Assembly (NCBI GenBank): GCA_963920635.1
Contig: OY987298.1
Span: forward strand, 56,709,949 to 56,773,948
Origin: Pseudeuparius sepicola
Taxonomy: Eukaryota; Arthropoda; Insecta; Coleoptera; Anthribidae
Reading direction: 5' to 3'
Length of the DNA stretch: 64,000 nt
Below the pieces are notes generated by a model that saw nothing but the letters and a program-made list of their open reading frames with translations, did no database searches and had not been told where the DNA came from. The position numbers and the translations under genes are program-made. Below are positions 62,666-64,000 of the stretch, in pieces. How positions within the stretch are numbered: the stretch's first letter is position 1; every line of letters starts with the position of its first letter.

Positions 62666-64000
62666 AACTTTTGAAATCATAATGTTCGAGAAAGTTGGCT
62701 TAGAAATTTATATCGTAGCAACAAGTTTGTTTATTTGATAATTTTGTCTTTTGTCATGTCATTCATTCATTTAGGGACTAGCCTAGAATCATTTTACGGA
62801 CTTAAATGAGTCCTTAAAATAGCTATTTTTGGGAACGTAGGGACAAAAAGTTATTACTAAAATTTATAATGTTTCCAATAGGTACTTTGGCATAAATTTA
62901 AAATACCGATTGTACTTGTACAACTTGCCTTGGGGCTTACAAAGTAAATTAAATCATTAGGAGAATCTATCTGTTCCTTATTTTTGCCAGGCACCCACAA
63001 CATATTTTTAGTGTCTTGACGCGAAGAATTTCAGTGGATATTTATAAATGTCAAAAAATGAATGTAAAAAAATACATGTCAAAATAAAAGTCAAAAAAGG
63101 TAATGATTCAAAGGTTCATATCATTTTAATCATCGTAACAAGCAGATTTTAAATATGCAAAAATATATAGGATGTTCCAATTAAAAAAATTGTTTTTGGC
63201 GGTTTTGATCATTTGTATACAATTTGGTATCACTTTAAAAACAGAATTCATTATCTACTACAACTTTTGTAAGAAACAATTTTTTTCATCTCGAGAAATA
63301 AGAAAATTAAGGTGGTGGCAATTTCCGGTGGGGCAACATATTTGTATACCATTTTTTACCATTTTTTTATAAACATTGCGATTTAATTTTATTTTTTCAT
63401 TGGTTAATAAATTATATATATATGCAAAATTTTTCAAATATTTAACCAAAATTCAGAACTTTTTAAGGAACAATTATTAAGCTTTTGTCGTAATTATTGC
63501 ATTTTAGTCATAAAAATGGTAAATTTTAGTTATATACGTGAAATAGCTTGATAATATTTTAATTTATTATTATGTTGCTATCAATTTGGTACTGGAAAAT
63601 TTAACGTAACTTTTTTATCCTACATACCTACTTGACGTTACATCAACTTTGCATAAAAAAGATGTCAAGCATTAAAGTCATTTTCGTTCGGAAAATACAT
63701 ACTTTAACAAATAGGTCCATTTTTAATGATTTTATTTTTTAAGTGTCGTGTTTGACAGTCAGCGATAGTCAGTTGACCACGTTTGAGTGGGTCCTTTTTC
63801 ATCTTTTTTTAAGGCACAAAGTATCCCCAAACCTTTTTGAATCAGGAAAAAATACATTTATATATTGCCAGAATAATCAATGTTTCCAGAAGATGCTAAA
63901 AAATAATCTGTTCTATAAAGCCACCAAGTTTTCCATTATGCCACCTGATTATCCGCCAGTTGCTACCTCATGAAAGAAGGACACCGATTTTATTAGTGAC
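62666..64000. other. No supported gene
   Basis: AT-rich. TATATAGGATGTTCCAATTA at 63164 looks like a decayed TATACAGGGTGTTCC terminus, and mirrored short frames at 63172-63449 suggest a degraded foldback. The 76-codon frame at 63743-63973 is unrecognised. Confidence 0.35.

Overview
The window looks like AT-rich, TE-saturated intergenic DNA from an insect genome. I found no convincing host gene. The insect call rests on the element families seen (BEL/Pao, Ty3/Gypsy, Penelope-like, Jockey/CR1-like LINE, pogo, mariner, hAT), on very frequent TAGGTA/TACCTA words, and on GT-AG intron-like signals with short introns. The order is not determined; hemipteran or coleopteran would fit.

From left to right: 1-3.2 kb holds two palindromic (foldback) repeats. 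The second carries a 31-bp transposon reduced to its two termini, with a 7-bp target duplication. A nearly intact pogo/Tigger-type DNA transposon lies at 3997-6664, with perfect 24-bp terminal repeats, a TA duplication and one frameshift. A decayed LINE reverse transcriptase is on the minus strand at 8.5-9.2 kb. A 727-bp nearly perfect hairpin is at 12.4-13.1 kb, followed by a 182-bp MITE that is the parent type of the 31-bp element. GC-rich repeat copies sit at 14.9 and 27.4 kb. An internally deleted hAT with an 8-bp duplication lies inside a tandem repeat at 17.3-18.5 kb. From 19 to 36 kb come further MITEs, foldbacks, dispersed repeats, a mariner C-terminal fragment and one CpG-dense island.

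From 36 to 38 kb is a decayed mariner-like element with very long inverted termini, split by a MITE with a TA duplication. From 40 to 45.5 kb are minus-strand Gypsy remnants. Part of them is captured in a 4-kb palindrome whose two arms carry the same hAT-like insertion with the same 8-bp duplication. A Penelope-like GIY-YIG fragment is at 48 kb.

The dominant coding feature is a young, structurally complete BEL/Pao retrotransposon at 48967-55420. Its 436-bp LTRs differ at one base, it has a 5-bp duplication, and its single gag-pol reading frame is uninterrupted (1728 residues from the first ATG). From 55 to 64 kb are another foldback, degenerate tandem repeats, the second copy of a 0.6-kb repeat, a LINE C-terminal remnant and a large compound tetranucleotide microsatellite.

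The genes do not form a pathway. The recurring theme is nested insertion and repeated inverted duplication, with many foldbacks ending in a shared TATACAGGGTG-like word. Most short open frames elsewhere are by-products of these repeats.
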